Below are positions 37,096-47,111 of a DNA stretch of 64,000 nucleotides, piece after piece (the stretch's first letter is position 1; every line of letters starts with the position of its first letter). The notes under the pieces are model-generated. The model had not been told where the DNA came from, searched no databases, and saw only the letters and a program-made list of their open reading frames with translations. The DNA is from Streptomyces peucetius (GTDB lineage: Bacteria > Actinomycetota > Actinomycetes > Streptomycetales > Streptomycetaceae). The stretch lies in NCBI RefSeq assembly GCF_025854275.1, contig NZ_CP107567.1, positions 2,542,001 through 2,606,000 of the forward strand. Reading direction: 5' to 3'. The translations under genes were made by a program, and so were the position numbers.

Positions 37096-38007
37096 ATGCC
37101 CTCCGCTCGTGACACCCCCACTGCCTCCCCCCTGGACAGTGCCGTCACCAAAGTCTTCCGCCGTGTGGTACCCCTCTTCATCGTCATGCTGGTCTGCAAT
37201 CAGCTGAACCGCTCCAACATCGGATACGCCCAGGTCCATCTGGAGGCGGACGTCGGCATCGGCGCCGCCGCCTACGGATTCGGCGCCGGCCCGTTCTTCG
37301 TCGCGTACGCCATCTTCGAACTCCCCAGCAACGTACTGATGGAGCGCTACGGCCCCAAGGTCTGGCTGACCCGCATCATGGTCAGCTGGGGCCTGGTGTC
37401 CGCAGCGATGGCGTTCGTCAACGGCCCCGTCATGTTCTACGTGCTGCGCTTCCTGCTCGGGGTGGCGGAAGCGGGCTTCTTCCCCGCCAGCATCTTCTAT
37501 TTCTCCCGCTGGCTGCCCGGGTCGCACCGGGGCCGCGCCACCGCCATGTTCGTCGCCGGATCCTCCATCGCCGCCGCGATCTCCGGCCCGGTCTCCGGGC
37601 CTCTGCTCTCACTCGACGGAGCGGGCGGGATCACGGGCTGGCAGTGGCTGTTCGGCATCGAGGGCATGCTGTCCGTCGTCGTGGGCTGCGTCGCCTACCG
37701 CCTGCTCGACTCGAAGATCAAGGACGCCCGCTGGCTGAGCGGTGCCGAACAGCGGGCTCTGACCGACAGCGTGGAACGCGAGGACGAGGCCAGGCGCCGC
37801 GAGGCCGGCGCCGGGGCGGGAACCACGTCCCGCTGGAAGCTCCTGCTCAACCCCCAGGTGCTGGTCTTCTGCGGCATCTACCCCCCGCCCCCCGTCCGGC
37901 GACCTGACGGCCCTGGCCCCGAGACACCGCACCCGCCTCCCGTCCCGGGACCGGCCACGCCGTCGCTCCTCCCCCGCCCCGTACCTCCGACCCAAGGACT
38001 CCCATGA
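37096..38007 (+). pseudogene. MFS sugar-acid transporter, second half deleted
   Basis: Begins well: GAGGAGAAGGGG just upstream of ATG 37096, then a typical anion:cation symporter N-terminus (VPLFIVMLVCNQLNRSNIGY, FELPSNVLMERYGPKVWLTR) with about six membrane helices up to LLLNPQVLVFCGIY near 37880. From there the sequence turns into Pro-rich non-MFS codons at CTACCCCCCGCCCCCCG. In another frame [10 protein letters not shown] looks like an MFS C-terminal tail. So about half the transporter, roughly 150-170 residues, is missing, and the present frame ends at a TGA overlapping the gudD ATG. It would have imported glucarate or galactarate; not expected to function. Confidence 0.8.
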
Positions 38008-39350
38008 GCGCCGCGCCCCTCGGCACCCCCCAGCCAGTCGTCACTTCGATGCGCGTCATCCCCGTCGCGGGCCAGGACAGCATGCTGCTGAACCTCAGCG
38101 GCGCCCACGCCCCCTACTTCACCCGTAATCTCGTCGTCCTGACCGACTCCGAGGGGCGCACCGGGGTGGGCGAGGTCCCTGGTGGCGAGAAGATCCGCTC
38201 CACGCTGCAGGAGGCCGAGGACCTGGTGGCCGGGCAGCCCCTCGGCCAGTACCACGCGGTCCTGCGCGCGGTCCGCGAGCGCTTCGGGGACCGGGACACC
38301 GGCGGGCGGGGCTCGCAGACCTTCGACCTGCGGATCACGGTGCATGCCGTCACCGCCCTGGAGTCCGCCCTGCTCGACCTTCTCGGACAGCATCTGGGTG
38401 TGCCCGTGAGCGCGCTGCTGGGTGAGGGGCGGCAGCGGGACCGCGTGCCTGTGCTCGGCTACCTCTTCTACATCGGCGACCGCGGGCGCACCGACCTGCC
38501 CTACCGCAGCGAGCCGGACGCCCAGGACGACTGGCTGCGACTGCGGAACGAGGAGGCGCTCACCCCCGCCGCTGTCGTCGCCCTCGCGGAGGCTGCCCAG
38601 CGGCGTTACGGGTTCCAGGACTTCAAGCTCAAGGGTGGTGTCCTGGAGGGCCGGCAGGAGGCCGAGGCGGTCCGGGCCCTCGCCGAGCGCTTCCCCGGGG
38701 CCCGGATCACGCTGGACCCCAACGGCGCCTGGCCGGTGGAGGAAGCCGTCGCGCTGGGCCGCGAGCTGGCCGGCGTCCTCGCCTACGCGGAGGACCCGTG
38801 CGGCCCGGAGGGCGGCTACTCCGGCCGCGAGACGATGGCCGAGTTCCGGCGCGCCACCGGGCTGCGGACCGCCACCAACATGATCGCCACCGACTGGCGG
38901 CAGCTCAGCCACGCCGTTCGCGCCGACGCGGTCGACATCCCGCTGGCCGACCCCCACTTCTGGACCATGCAGGGCTCCGTACGGGTCGCCCAGCTCTGCG
39001 AGGCGTGGGGGCTGACCTGGGGCTCGCACTCCAACAACCACTTCGACGTGTCGCTGGCCATGTTCACCCATGTCGCCGCCGCGGCCCCCGGTGAGATCAC
39101 GGCCATCGACACCCACTGGATCTGGCAGGACGGCCAGCGGCTCACCACCGAACCCTTCGAGATCAGAGACGGCATGCTCGATGTGCCCGTATGCCCGGGT
39201 CTGGGCGTCACTCTCGACATGGAGCAGGTGGAGGCGGCCCACGAGCTCTACCGCAGCCTGGGGCTCGGGTCCCGGGACGACGCGACCGCCATGCGTCACC
39301 TGGTGCCCGGCTGGGAGTTCGACAGCAAGCGGCCCGCGCTGGTGCGGTGA
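38004..39350 (+). CDS. gudD: glucarate dehydratase
   Basis: Enolase-superfamily enzyme that dehydrates D-glucarate (and L-idarate) to 5-keto-4-deoxyglucarate. 448 aa, the usual length. Signature blocks are intact: catalytic-base Lys in [11 protein letters not shown], metal ligands [19 protein letters not shown] and [10 protein letters not shown], and the second base in [18 protein letters not shown] 38004 has AAGGA five bases upstream. It is the only glucarate gene here that looks intact; the downstream dehydratase, dehydrogenase, transporter and regulator are all damaged, so it is probably without a working pathway unless copies exist elsewhere. Confidence 0.95.
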   Translation: MSAAPLGTPQPVVTSMRVIPVAGQDSMLLNLSGAHAPYFTRNLVVLTDSEGRTGVGEVPGGEKIRSTLQEAEDLVAGQPLGQYHAVLRAVRERFGDRDTGGRGSQTFDLRITVHAVTALESALLDLLGQHLGVPVSALLGEGRQRDRVPVLGYLFYIGDRGRTDLPYRSEPDAQDDWLRLRNEEALTPAAVVALAEAAQRRYGFQDFKLKGGVLEGRQEAEAVRALAERFPGARITLDPNGAWPVEEAVALGRELAGVLAYAEDPCGPEGGYSGRETMAEFRRATGLRTATNMIATDWRQLSHAVRADAVDIPLADPHFWTMQGSVRVAQLCEAWGLTWGSHSNNHFDVSLAMFTHVAAAAPGEITAIDTHWIWQDGQRLTTEPFEIRDGMLDVPVCPGLGVTLDMEQVEAAHELYRSLGLGSRDDATAMRHLVPGWEFDSKRPALVR

Positions 39351-39355
39351 GCACG

Positions 39356-39399
39356 GGAAAGGGCCCGGCCGCAGGTTTCCCCACGGCCGGGCCCTTTCC
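39356..39399. terminator. bidirectional terminator between gudD and the radical-SAM gene
   Basis: Perfect 16-bp stem GGAAAGGGCCCGGCCG (39356-39371) with its complement at 39384-39399 and a 12-base loop, between two convergent genes. Confidence 0.85.
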
Positions 39400-39415
39400 G
39401 GTTGTCCCGGCGGCG

Positions 39416-41341
39416 CTACTTCACGACGGTCAGCGGGAGCAGCTTCTTGCCCGTCGGGCCGACCTGGATGTGGGTGTCCATCTGCGGGCACACGCCGCAG
39501 TCGAAGCACGGCGTCCAGCGGCAGTCCTCGACCTCGGTCTCGTCGAGGGCGTCCTGCCAGTCCTCCCAGAGCCAGTCCTTGTCGAGACCGGAGTCCAGGT
39601 GGTCCCAGGGCAGGACCTCCTCGTACGTGCGCTCACGGGTCGTGTACCAGTCGACGTCGACGCCGAAGTCCGGCAGCGTCTTCTCGGCGCACGCCATCCA
39701 GCGGTCGTACGAGAAGTGCTCGCGCCAGCCGTCGAAGCGGCCGCCGTCCTCGTACACGGCGCGGATGACCGCGCCGACACGGCGGTCGCCGCGCGAGAGC
39801 AGGCCCTCGACGATGCCGGGCTTGCCGTCGTGGTAGCGGAAGCCGATCGAGCGGCCGTACTTCTTGTCGCCGCGGATCTTGTCGCGCAGCTTCTCCAGGC
39901 GCGCGTCGGTCTCCTCGGCGCTCAGCTGCGGCGCCCACTGGAACGGGGTGTGCGGCTTGGGCACGAACCCGCCGATGGACACCGTGCAGCGGATGTCGTT
40001 CTGTCCGGAGACCTTGCGGCCCTCGGCGATGACCTTGACGGCCATGTCGCCGATCTGGAGGACGTCCTCGTCGGTCTCCGTCGGCAGACCGCACATGAAG
40101 TACAGCTTCACCTGCCGCCAGCCGTTGCCGTACGCGGTGGAGACCGTACGGATCAGGTCCTCCTCCGAGACCATCTTGTTGATGACCTTGCGCATGCGCT
40201 CGGAGCCGCCCTCGGGGGCGAAGGTCAGGCCGGAGCGGCGGCCGTTCCTGGTGAGCTCGTTGGCGAGATCGACGTTGAACGCGTCGACCCGCGTCGACGG
40301 CAGGGAGAGACCGATCTTGTCCTCCTCGTACCGGTCGGCCAGGCCCTTCGCGATGTCGCCGATCTCGCTGTGGTCCGCGGAGGACAGCGACAGCAGGCCG
40401 ACCTCCTCGAAGCCGGTCGCCTTGAGACCCTTGTCGACCATGTCGCCGATGCCGGTGATGCTTCGCTCCCGCACGGGGCGCGTGATCATGCCGGCCTGGC
40501 AGAAACGGCAGCCGCGGGTGCAGCCGCGGAAGATCTCGACGGACATCCGCTCGTGGACGGTCTCCGCGAGCGGGACCAGCGGCTGCTTCGGGTAGGGCCA
40601 CTCGTCGAGGTCCATGACGGTGTGCTTGGACACTCGCCACGGCACACCCGACTTGTTGGGCACGACGCGGCCGATGCGGCCGTCGGGCAGGTACTCCACG
40701 TCGTAGAAGCGCGGCACGTACACGTTGCCGGTCTTCGCGAGACGGAACAGGACCTCCTCGCGCCCGCCCGGGCGGCCCTCCGCCTTCCAGGCGCGGATGA
40801 TCTCGGTCATGTCGAGAACGGCCTGCTCGCCGTCGCCGATGACCGCGCAGTCGATGAAGTCCGCGATCGGCTCGGGGTTGAACGCGGCGTGACCGCCGGC
40901 CAGCACGATCGGATGATCGACCGTGCGGTCCCTGGACTCCAGCGGGATGCCCGCGAGGTCCAGCGCCGTGAGCATGTTGGTGTAGCCGAGCTCGGTGGAG
41001 AAGCTGAGCCCGAACACGTCGAACGCGCCGACGGGCCGGTGGCTGTCCACGGTGAACTGCGGCACCTTGTGCTCGCGCATCAGTTCCTCGAGGTCCGGCC
41101 ACACGCTGTAGGTGCGCTCCGCGAGCACGCCCTCGCGTTCGTTCAGCACCTCGTAGAGGATCATGACGCCCTGGTTGGGCAGACCGACCTCGTAGGCGTC
41201 CGGGTACATGAGGGCCCAGCGCACGTCGCAGGACTCCCAGGGCTTGACGGTGGAGTTCAGCTCACCGCCGACGTACTGGATGGGCTTCTGCACATGCGGA
41301 AGCAGCGCTTCGAGCTGTGGGAAGACCGACTCGGCAGACAT
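39416..41341 (-). CDS. TIGR03960 family B12-binding-type radical SAM protein
   Basis: A 641-aa radical-SAM enzyme. The iron-sulphur motif CTRGCRFCQAG (CxxxCxxC) is near residues 276-286, after an N-terminal domain resembling cobalamin-binding folds (LMYPDAYEVGLPNQG, VLAGGHAAFNPEPIADF). The C-terminus has a Cys-rich patch (CRWTPCFDCGVCPQMDTH). In other genomes it is followed by, or fused to, the DUF2344 domain, found here 6.5 kb away at 32168-32947 because the membrane protein and glucarate genes lie between. The substrate is unproven; tRNA modification is often suggested. ATG 41339-41341. Confidence 0.93.
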   Translation of the reverse strand: MSAESVFPQLEALLPHVQKPIQYVGGELNSTVKPWESCDVRWALMYPDAYEVGLPNQGVMILYEVLNEREGVLAERTYSVWPDLEELMREHKVPQFTVDSHRPVGAFDVFGLSFSTELGYTNMLTALDLAGIPLESRDRTVDHPIVLAGGHAAFNPEPIADFIDCAVIGDGEQAVLDMTEIIRAWKAEGRPGGREEVLFRLAKTGNVYVPRFYDVEYLPDGRIGRVVPNKSGVPWRVSKHTVMDLDEWPYPKQPLVPLAETVHERMSVEIFRGCTRGCRFCQAGMITRPVRERSITGIGDMVDKGLKATGFEEVGLLSLSSADHSEIGDIAKGLADRYEEDKIGLSLPSTRVDAFNVDLANELTRNGRRSGLTFAPEGGSERMRKVINKMVSEEDLIRTVSTAYGNGWRQVKLYFMCGLPTETDEDVLQIGDMAVKVIAEGRKVSGQNDIRCTVSIGGFVPKPHTPFQWAPQLSAEETDARLEKLRDKIRGDKKYGRSIGFRYHDGKPGIVEGLLSRGDRRVGAVIRAVYEDGGRFDGWREHFSYDRWMACAEKTLPDFGVDVDWYTTRERTYEEVLPWDHLDSGLDKDWLWEDWQDALDETEVEDCRWTPCFDCGVCPQMDTHIQVGPTGKKLLPLTVVK

Positions 41342-41392
41342 GGAAACCTATCTGGGCTGACAAGGGGGCGACTCTCAAGCGTACCCGCCCGC

Positions 41393-42910
41393 TCAGCCGT
41401 CCAGCGCCGCCCTGATCCCGGGGGCCGAGGCCTCGTCCCACACCGCCGGCAGCTCCGCCTCGCGTTGCGCCGCGCGGGCCTCCTCCCTGCCGAACAGCAA
41501 CCCCCAGACGAAGGCGCTCTCGCCCGCCGCGTGGGCCCGGACCGCGAGCTCCCGCAGGGCTTCCCGTGCGACGACGCTGTCCTGGTGGTCGCCGAGGACC
41601 TTCTGCACCGCCTTCATGCGCTTCCCGAAGCGCTTCGCCGCCCCGCCGAGCGCGGGCCGCGCCACCTCGGCCGCGTACCGGGCGCGTTTGGCGGCCTTGC
41701 GGGCGTCGTGCATGGCGAGGTCCCGCTCCTCACCGGCGGGCAGCGACAGGGCCTTGTCCATCCGGGCGGCCAGCCGGTCGTACTCCTTGAGCACCGCCTT
41801 GGCGAGCACGGCACCGGGCGCCCGGCCGGCGGCCTTCAGCAACGGCGGTTCGGCGCGCAGCGCGTCCAGCGAGTCGAGCAGCGCCAGGTAGCGGTCGCTG
41901 TCGAGCGCGGCGACCGCGGTGCTTCGCGCCCCCGCCGCTCCGGCGACGGACCACTGCCGCAGCCGGGCGGCGACCGGGCCGAGCAGCAGCGTCCCCGGTA
42001 CGGCGTCGACCCGGCCGCGCAGCCGCTCGGCGAGCACCTCCTGGTCACGGGCGACGCCCAGCTCCCCCGCGAGCCACTTGAGCTCGTCGATCACCGGCTG
42101 TGTGGCTTCGCGGTCGAGGACCTTGCGGTACGTCCGCAGTGCACTGCGCAGCCGCCGGGTGGCGACCCGCATCTGGTGCACGGTGTCGGGCAGGTCGCGG
42201 CGCACGCCTGCGTCGTACGCGACAATCGCGGCCGTCTGCTCGCTCACGTAGGCGAGCACTTGGTCGCCCGCCGTACGGGACCCGGACGGCTCCGGCGGGC
42301 GCGCCGGGCCGGCGCCGGTCTCGGTCAGCGCCCTGGCGAGCTTCGACGGCGCGGCTGCCGCGCGCACCCCGGCCTTGCGGAGCCGCTTGTCGACGGCGTC
42401 GAGGAAGGCGGGGTCGCCGCCGTCCGCCAGCTCCACCTCGATCTCGTCCCACTGTGCGGTGCCCTCGCCGCCGTCGAGCCGCTCGGCGACCACGGCGTCC
42501 CGGCTGAGCTCGGCGAGGAGCGTGCTGTCGGCGTCGACGAGATGGTGCACGTCCCGGGAGGACAGCAGCCGCACGACGGGGGCGAGGTCCTCGTTGCGGG
42601 TGTACGCCCGCACCAGGGCGGCCAGGCCGGCCGGCACCTCGTCGGACAGCGGTGCGGTGATCTCGTCCCGTACCCCGGGCGACACCGGAAGCTTCAGATG
42701 CCACCCGGCGTCCGCGCCGCCGGTCCTGCGGCGCAGTGTGATGGACGCGGCGGCCAGCCGCAGGCCGGGCGTGTCGTAGTACACGGCGTCCAGCTCGGCG
42801 ACCCCCTTCCCCACGACGTCGGCCACACCGGGCACTTCTCTCAGGTCGGGCATCGGGGAGTCGGGGGTGGCTTCGTACTTACGCTCGATCTCGCGCTTGG
42901 TGTCCGCCAT
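41393..42910 (-). CDS. CYTH-CHAD domain protein
   Basis: A 505-aa two-domain protein. The N-terminal CYTH triphosphate-tunnel domain has the ExExK motif at residues 7-11 (REIERKYE), followed by LDAVYYDTPGLRL and ITLRRRTGG. The C-terminal CHAD domain is helical and His-rich (VHQMRVATRRLRSALRTYRK, MHDARKAAKRARYAAE), a fold that binds polyphosphate. Likely a polyphosphate- or triphosphate-handling protein. ATG 42908-42910 starts the CYTH domain; an open frame continues upstream as antisense sequence over rodA. It lies between rodA and the radical-SAM gene on the same strand. Confidence 0.92.
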   Translation of the reverse strand: MADTKREIERKYEATPDSPMPDLREVPGVADVVGKGVAELDAVYYDTPGLRLAAASITLRRRTGGADAGWHLKLPVSPGVRDEITAPLSDEVPAGLAALVRAYTRNEDLAPVVRLLSSRDVHHLVDADSTLLAELSRDAVVAERLDGGEGTAQWDEIEVELADGGDPAFLDAVDKRLRKAGVRAAAAPSKLARALTETGAGPARPPEPSGSRTAGDQVLAYVSEQTAAIVAYDAGVRRDLPDTVHQMRVATRRLRSALRTYRKVLDREATQPVIDELKWLAGELGVARDQEVLAERLRGRVDAVPGTLLLGPVAARLRQWSVAGAAGARSTAVAALDSDRYLALLDSLDALRAEPPLLKAAGRAPGAVLAKAVLKEYDRLAARMDKALSLPAGEERDLAMHDARKAAKRARYAAEVARPALGGAAKRFGKRMKAVQKVLGDHQDSVVAREALRELAVRAHAAGESAFVWGLLFGREEARAAQREAELPAVWDEASAPGIRAALDG

Positions 42911-43041
42911 GTCTTCGAATCTAGCCCGCCGGCCCCGCGGGCGGCAGTCCGCCGAACGCTGGCGGTCCGGCGCGCGCGGCGACCGGGCGGCGCGCTCCGA
43001 AAGGGCGACGGCCCGGGCCGGGAACGCCGCCCGCCTGAGGG

Positions 43042-44241
43042 CTATGCGCTGACCGGCCGCTGGACCCGGATGGACTGCAGCAGCCCGATCGCGATCCACA
43101 CCGCGAACATCGACGTGCCTCCGTACGACACGAACGGCAGCGGCAGGCCCGCGACCGGCATGATGCCGAGGGTCATGCCGATGTTCTCGAACGACTGGAA
43201 GGCGAACCAGGCGATTATCCCGGCGGCCACGATCGTGCCGTACAGCTCCGTCGTCTCGCGTGCGATCCGGCACGCGCGCCACAGCACCACACCCAGCAGG
43301 GCGATGATCAGCCCCGCCCCCAGGAAACCGAGCTCCTCGCCGGCGACGGTGAAGATGAAGTCGGTCTGCTGTTCGGGCACGAACTGGCCCGTGGTCTGGT
43401 GGCCGTTGAACAGACCCTCGCCATACAGCCCGCCGGAGCCGATCGCGATCCGCGCCTGGTTGGTGTTGTAACCGACGCCGGAGGGGTCGAGTTCGGGGTT
43501 GGCGAAGGCGGCGAAGCGGTTGAGCTGGTACTCGTCGAGCAGTCCGAGCGCGGCGACCGCCGCCGCGCCCAGCGCGCCGGCGCCGATGAGTCCGAACACC
43601 CAGCGGTTGGACGCGCCGGAGGCGAGCAGCACGCCGAGGACGATCACCACCATGACCATGACCGAGCCCAGGTCCGGCATCATCATGACGATGACCATCG
43701 GCACGACGGCGAGCACCAGGGCCTTGGCGACGGTGCGGTGGTCGGGATGCACCTGGTCGCCGGCGTCGACCCGGGCCGCGAGCAGCATCGCCATCCCGAT
43801 GATGATCGTGATCTTCACGAACTCGGAGGGCTGCAGGGAGAATCCGCCACCGAGCTGGATCCATGCGTGCGCGCCGTTGATGGTGGCGCCCAGCGGGGTG
43901 AGGACGAGCAGCACGAGCACCACGGACAGCCCGTACAACACCGGGACCGCGCCCCGCAGGGTGCGGTGTCCGAGCCAGATCGTGCCGATCATCAGCACGA
44001 CGCCGATGCCGGTGTTGAGCAGGTGGCGGACGAGGAAGTAGTACGGGTCGCCCTGGTTGAGCTCGGTGCGCCCGCGGGTCGCGGACCACACCAGCAGGGC
44101 GCCGAGCAGGGACAGCGCGATCGAGGAGAACAGAATCGGCCAGTCGAGTCTGCGCACCACCGAGTCACGGGCGGTGAGCCTGCTCCACAACCCGCCGCGT
44201 TCGGGTCCGTACCCGGAGACGGAGAAGCCGCCGGTGGTCAT
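43042..44241 (-). CDS. rodA: SEDS peptidoglycan polymerase RodA
   Basis: A 399-aa polytopic membrane protein of the RodA/FtsW family, polymerising lipid II with the PBP2 partner encoded just upstream. Features include LDWPILFSSIALSLLGALLV (first helix), GATINGAHAWIQLGGGFSLQ, QPSEFVKITII, the catalytic-loop region with ARIAIGSGGLYGEGLFNG and the C-terminal signature GLPLPFVSYGGTSMFAVW. S. coelicolor sfr occupies this position. ATG 44239-44241, three bases from the mrdA stop, so coupled to it. Last gene of the mreB-mreC-mreD-mrdA-rodA operon. Confidence 0.96.
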   Translation of the reverse strand: MTTGGFSVSGYGPERGGLWSRLTARDSVVRRLDWPILFSSIALSLLGALLVWSATRGRTELNQGDPYYFLVRHLLNTGIGVVLMIGTIWLGHRTLRGAVPVLYGLSVVLVLLVLTPLGATINGAHAWIQLGGGFSLQPSEFVKITIIIGMAMLLAARVDAGDQVHPDHRTVAKALVLAVVPMVIVMMMPDLGSVMVMVVIVLGVLLASGASNRWVFGLIGAGALGAAAVAALGLLDEYQLNRFAAFANPELDPSGVGYNTNQARIAIGSGGLYGEGLFNGHQTTGQFVPEQQTDFIFTVAGEELGFLGAGLIIALLGVVLWRACRIARETTELYGTIVAAGIIAWFAFQSFENIGMTLGIMPVAGLPLPFVSYGGTSMFAVWIAIGLLQSIRVQRPVSA

Positions 44242-44244
44242 GGC

Positions 44245-46410
44245 TCAGTCCCTCCGCGCGGGCGGGCCCGCAAGCACTTGTTCGGTGTCCTTCGGCTTCG
44301 GAGGCACGTAGGGCTTGATCTCCGGGGTCTCGATCGAGCCGTCCGGAAGGATCTTGGGCAGCCTCTTCTGCGGCTCGGGGAGCAGGGCCCGCTTCAGGTC
44401 CTGGTTGCCCTCCTCGTCGAGCCCGTACATCGCTTCGTAGATGTTGCGCACGGCGGGACCGGAGGCACCGGAGCCGGTACCACCCTGGGAGATCGTCATG
44501 ACGATCGTGTAGTCGTCGGTGTAGGTGGCGAACCACGAGGTGGTCTGCTTGCCGTAGACCTGCGCGGTGCCGGTCTTGGCCCGCATCGGGATCTTGTCCT
44601 GCGGCCAGCCGCCGAACCGCCAGGAGGCGGTGCCGCCGGGCCCGACGACGGAGCGCAGGCCCTTGTCGAGGTCCTTGATGGTCTCTGCCTTTATGGGCAG
44701 CTTGCCGTGGGACTTGGGCTCGATCTCCTCGATCCGCTTGCCGTCGGGGCTGATGACGGCCTTGCCGACGATCGGGTCGTAGAGGGTGCCGCCGTTGCTG
44801 ATGGCCGCGTACGCGGTCGCCATCTGGATGGGGGTGACGAGGACGTCTCCCTGGCCGATGGCGAAGTTGATGCTGTCGTAGGCGTGGAGCTTGTTGCCTT
44901 CGAGGCAGCTCTCGTAGGCGATCTGCTCGACGTACGAGCCGCCCTTCTTGCCCTGCTTGCACCAGGCGTCCTTGTTGGCCTCCCAGAACTCCTGCTTCCA
45001 CTCCCGGTCGGGGATCCGGCCGGTGACCTCGTTCGGCAGGTCGATGCCGGTCCTCGAACCGAGTCCGAAGTCGTGGGCGGTCCGGTAGAACCAGTCCTTG
45101 GTGTCCTTCTTGGGCGTGATGCCGCCGTCCCGCTTCCACTCCTCGTGGCCCAGGCGGTAGAAGACGGTGTTGCAGGAGTACTTGAGCGCCTCGCCGAGGG
45201 TGATGGGGCCGTGTCCCTGGGACTCGAAGTTGGCGAAGCTGCGGCTGCCGATGCTGTAGGAGCTGCTGCAGTTGTAGCGGTCGTCGAAGGGGTGGCCGCC
45301 CCGGACCGCCGCGCTCGCCGACACCACCTTGAAGATGGAGCCGGGGGCGGCCTGCCCCTGGATCGCCCGGTTGAGCAACGGGAAGTTGGAGTCCTTGCCG
45401 GTCAGCTTGGCGTAGTCCTTGCCGGAGATGCCGCCGACCCAGGCGTTGGGGTCGTAGTCCGGCTGGGAAGCCATGGCGACGACCCTGCCGGTCTTGGACT
45501 CCATGACGACGACGGCGCCGGCGTCGGCCTCGTACGGGCGGCCGGTGACCTTGTCGGTCTCTTTGCGTGCGGTCTTCATCGCCTGGTGGAGCTCGTACTC
45601 GGCGACGGCCTGGACGCGGGCGTCGATGCTGGTCACGAGGTGGGAGCCGGGCACGCCCGGGTCCGCCTCGCTCTGGCCCATGACCCGGCCGAGCTTGTCC
45701 ACCTCGTACGAGGTGACCCCCGCCTTGCCGCGCAGTGCCTTGTCGTAGCTGCGCTCCAGGCCCGAACGGCCGACCTGGTCGGAGCGCAGATAGGGCGAGG
45801 CACTGTCCTTGGCCTTCTGGATCTCCTCGTCGGTGACGGGGGACAGATAGCCGAGTACCTGCGCGGTCCGTGCCTTGCCGGGCGCCGGGTAGCGGCGGAC
45901 GGCGGTGGGCTCCGCGGTGATGCCGGGGAAGTCCTCCGCCTGTTCGCGGATCTTCAGCGCCTGCTGGGTGGTGGCCTCGTCGGTGACCGGGATCGGCTGG
46001 TACGGGGAGCCGTTCCAGCAGGGCTGGGGTGTCTGCGAGTCGCAGAGCCGCACCTTGTCCATGACGTCCTTCGGCTTCATGCCGAGGACGCCTGCGAGCC
46101 GGGTGAGGACGGCCTTGCCGTCGTCCTTCATCTTCATCAGCTCGGTGCGGGAGGCGGAAACCACGAGGCGGGTCTCGTTGTCGGCGAGCGGCACACCGCG
46201 GGCGTCGAGGATCGAGCCGCGGACGGCGGGCTGGACGACCCGCTGCACATGGTTGCTCTTCGCCTCGTCGGTGTACTCCTCACCGTTGCGGATCTGGAGG
46301 TACCAGAGACGGCCACCGAGGGTGAAGAGGAGAGAGAAGACGAGTACCTGGATGATGACGAGCCGGATCTGGACCCGGGGGGTCCGCCCGGTCTCCGGAA
46401 TGTTGCTCAC
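44245..46410 (-). CDS. mrdA: penicillin-binding protein 2 (class B transpeptidase)
   Basis: A 721-aa class B PBP. One N-terminal membrane anchor (VQIRLVIIQVLVFSLLFTLG) is followed by the dimerisation domain (RGSILDARGVPLADNETR) and the transpeptidase domain with SxxK at about residue 358 (APGSIFK), SxN in KYSCNTVFY near 413, and KTG in RAKTGTAQVYGK near 609. An insertion rich in Lys/Trp/Cys lies after the SxN block. The Pro-rich C-terminus ends PPARRD. GTG 46408-46410 has GAGGGGG upstream. Partner of RodA in lateral or spore wall synthesis. Confidence 0.96.
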   Translation of the reverse strand: MSNIPETGRTPRVQIRLVIIQVLVFSLLFTLGGRLWYLQIRNGEEYTDEAKSNHVQRVVQPAVRGSILDARGVPLADNETRLVVSASRTELMKMKDDGKAVLTRLAGVLGMKPKDVMDKVRLCDSQTPQPCWNGSPYQPIPVTDEATTQQALKIREQAEDFPGITAEPTAVRRYPAPGKARTAQVLGYLSPVTDEEIQKAKDSASPYLRSDQVGRSGLERSYDKALRGKAGVTSYEVDKLGRVMGQSEADPGVPGSHLVTSIDARVQAVAEYELHQAMKTARKETDKVTGRPYEADAGAVVVMESKTGRVVAMASQPDYDPNAWVGGISGKDYAKLTGKDSNFPLLNRAIQGQAAPGSIFKVVSASAAVRGGHPFDDRYNCSSSYSIGSRSFANFESQGHGPITLGEALKYSCNTVFYRLGHEEWKRDGGITPKKDTKDWFYRTAHDFGLGSRTGIDLPNEVTGRIPDREWKQEFWEANKDAWCKQGKKGGSYVEQIAYESCLEGNKLHAYDSINFAIGQGDVLVTPIQMATAYAAISNGGTLYDPIVGKAVISPDGKRIEEIEPKSHGKLPIKAETIKDLDKGLRSVVGPGGTASWRFGGWPQDKIPMRAKTGTAQVYGKQTTSWFATYTDDYTIVMTISQGGTGSGASGPAVRNIYEAMYGLDEEGNQDLKRALLPEPQKRLPKILPDGSIETPEIKPYVPPKPKDTEQVLAGPPARRD

Positions 46411-46426
46411 GCCGCTGCCCCCTCGG

Positions 46427-47098
46427 TCACAGTCGCTTCACTCCCTTGATGCGGCCGGCCCGTGCGGCGCGGGTCTTCGCCGCCTTGAGCCGCAGGCCGC
46501 CGCGCTGACTGCCGATGCGCAGTCCGGTGCCCGAGACGAGCCAGCCGGCGGCCACGTCCGTGCCACCGGAACCGGGACTCTCGGCGAGCGGATCGTTGTC
46601 GCTGCGTCTGGCGAGCCACATGATCAGCGGGACCGTGAACGGCGCGAGGATCAGGTCGTAGACCACGGCCGTGAACAACAGGCCGGTCAGGCCCACGTGA
46701 CGGGCGGCGGTGTCGCCCACGAGGGCGCCGACCAGCGCGTACAGCAGGGTGGAGCCGATGGCCGCCGCGACGACCACGGCCATCGGTCCCGTGGCCGACC
46801 GCAGCGGCTTGCCGTTCTCCGGGCGGACCAGGCCGGCGAGATAGCCGATGACGCACAGCACGAGGGCGTAGCGGCCGGCGGCGTGGTCGGCGGGCGGGGC
46901 GAGGTCGGCGAGCAGCCCGGCGCCGAACCCGATGAACGCGCCGGCCACATGCCCGTACACCATCGCCAGTCCGAGCACCGTGAGGAGCATCAGGTCGGGC
47001 ACGGCACCGGGGAGTTGGAGCCGGGAGAGGACGGAGACCTGGAGGACGAGGGCGACCACGACCAGTGCCGTGGAGAGCAGCATCCGGTTGAAACGCAT
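46427..47098 (-). CDS. mreD: rod-shape-determining protein MreD
   Basis: A 223-aa membrane protein with five to six helices (ALVVVALVLQVSVLSRLQLP, DLMLLTVLGLAMVYGHVAG) and a 60-residue basic cytoplasmic tail, longer than in many bacteria. ATG 47096-47098 with AGGAG ten bases upstream. It lies 13 bases after mreC and 16 before mrdA, in one operon; a part of the MreBCD elongation complex used in Streptomyces for spore-wall integrity. Confidence 0.93.
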   Translation of the reverse strand: MRFNRMLLSTALVVVALVLQVSVLSRLQLPGAVPDLMLLTVLGLAMVYGHVAGAFIGFGAGLLADLAPPADHAAGRYALVLCVIGYLAGLVRPENGKPLRSATGPMAVVVAAAIGSTLLYALVGALVGDTAARHVGLTGLLFTAVVYDLILAPFTVPLIMWLARRSDNDPLAESPGSGGTDVAAGWLVSGTGLRIGSQRGGLRLKAAKTRAARAGRIKGVKRL

Positions 47099-47111
47099 GA
47101 CGGATCAGCTC

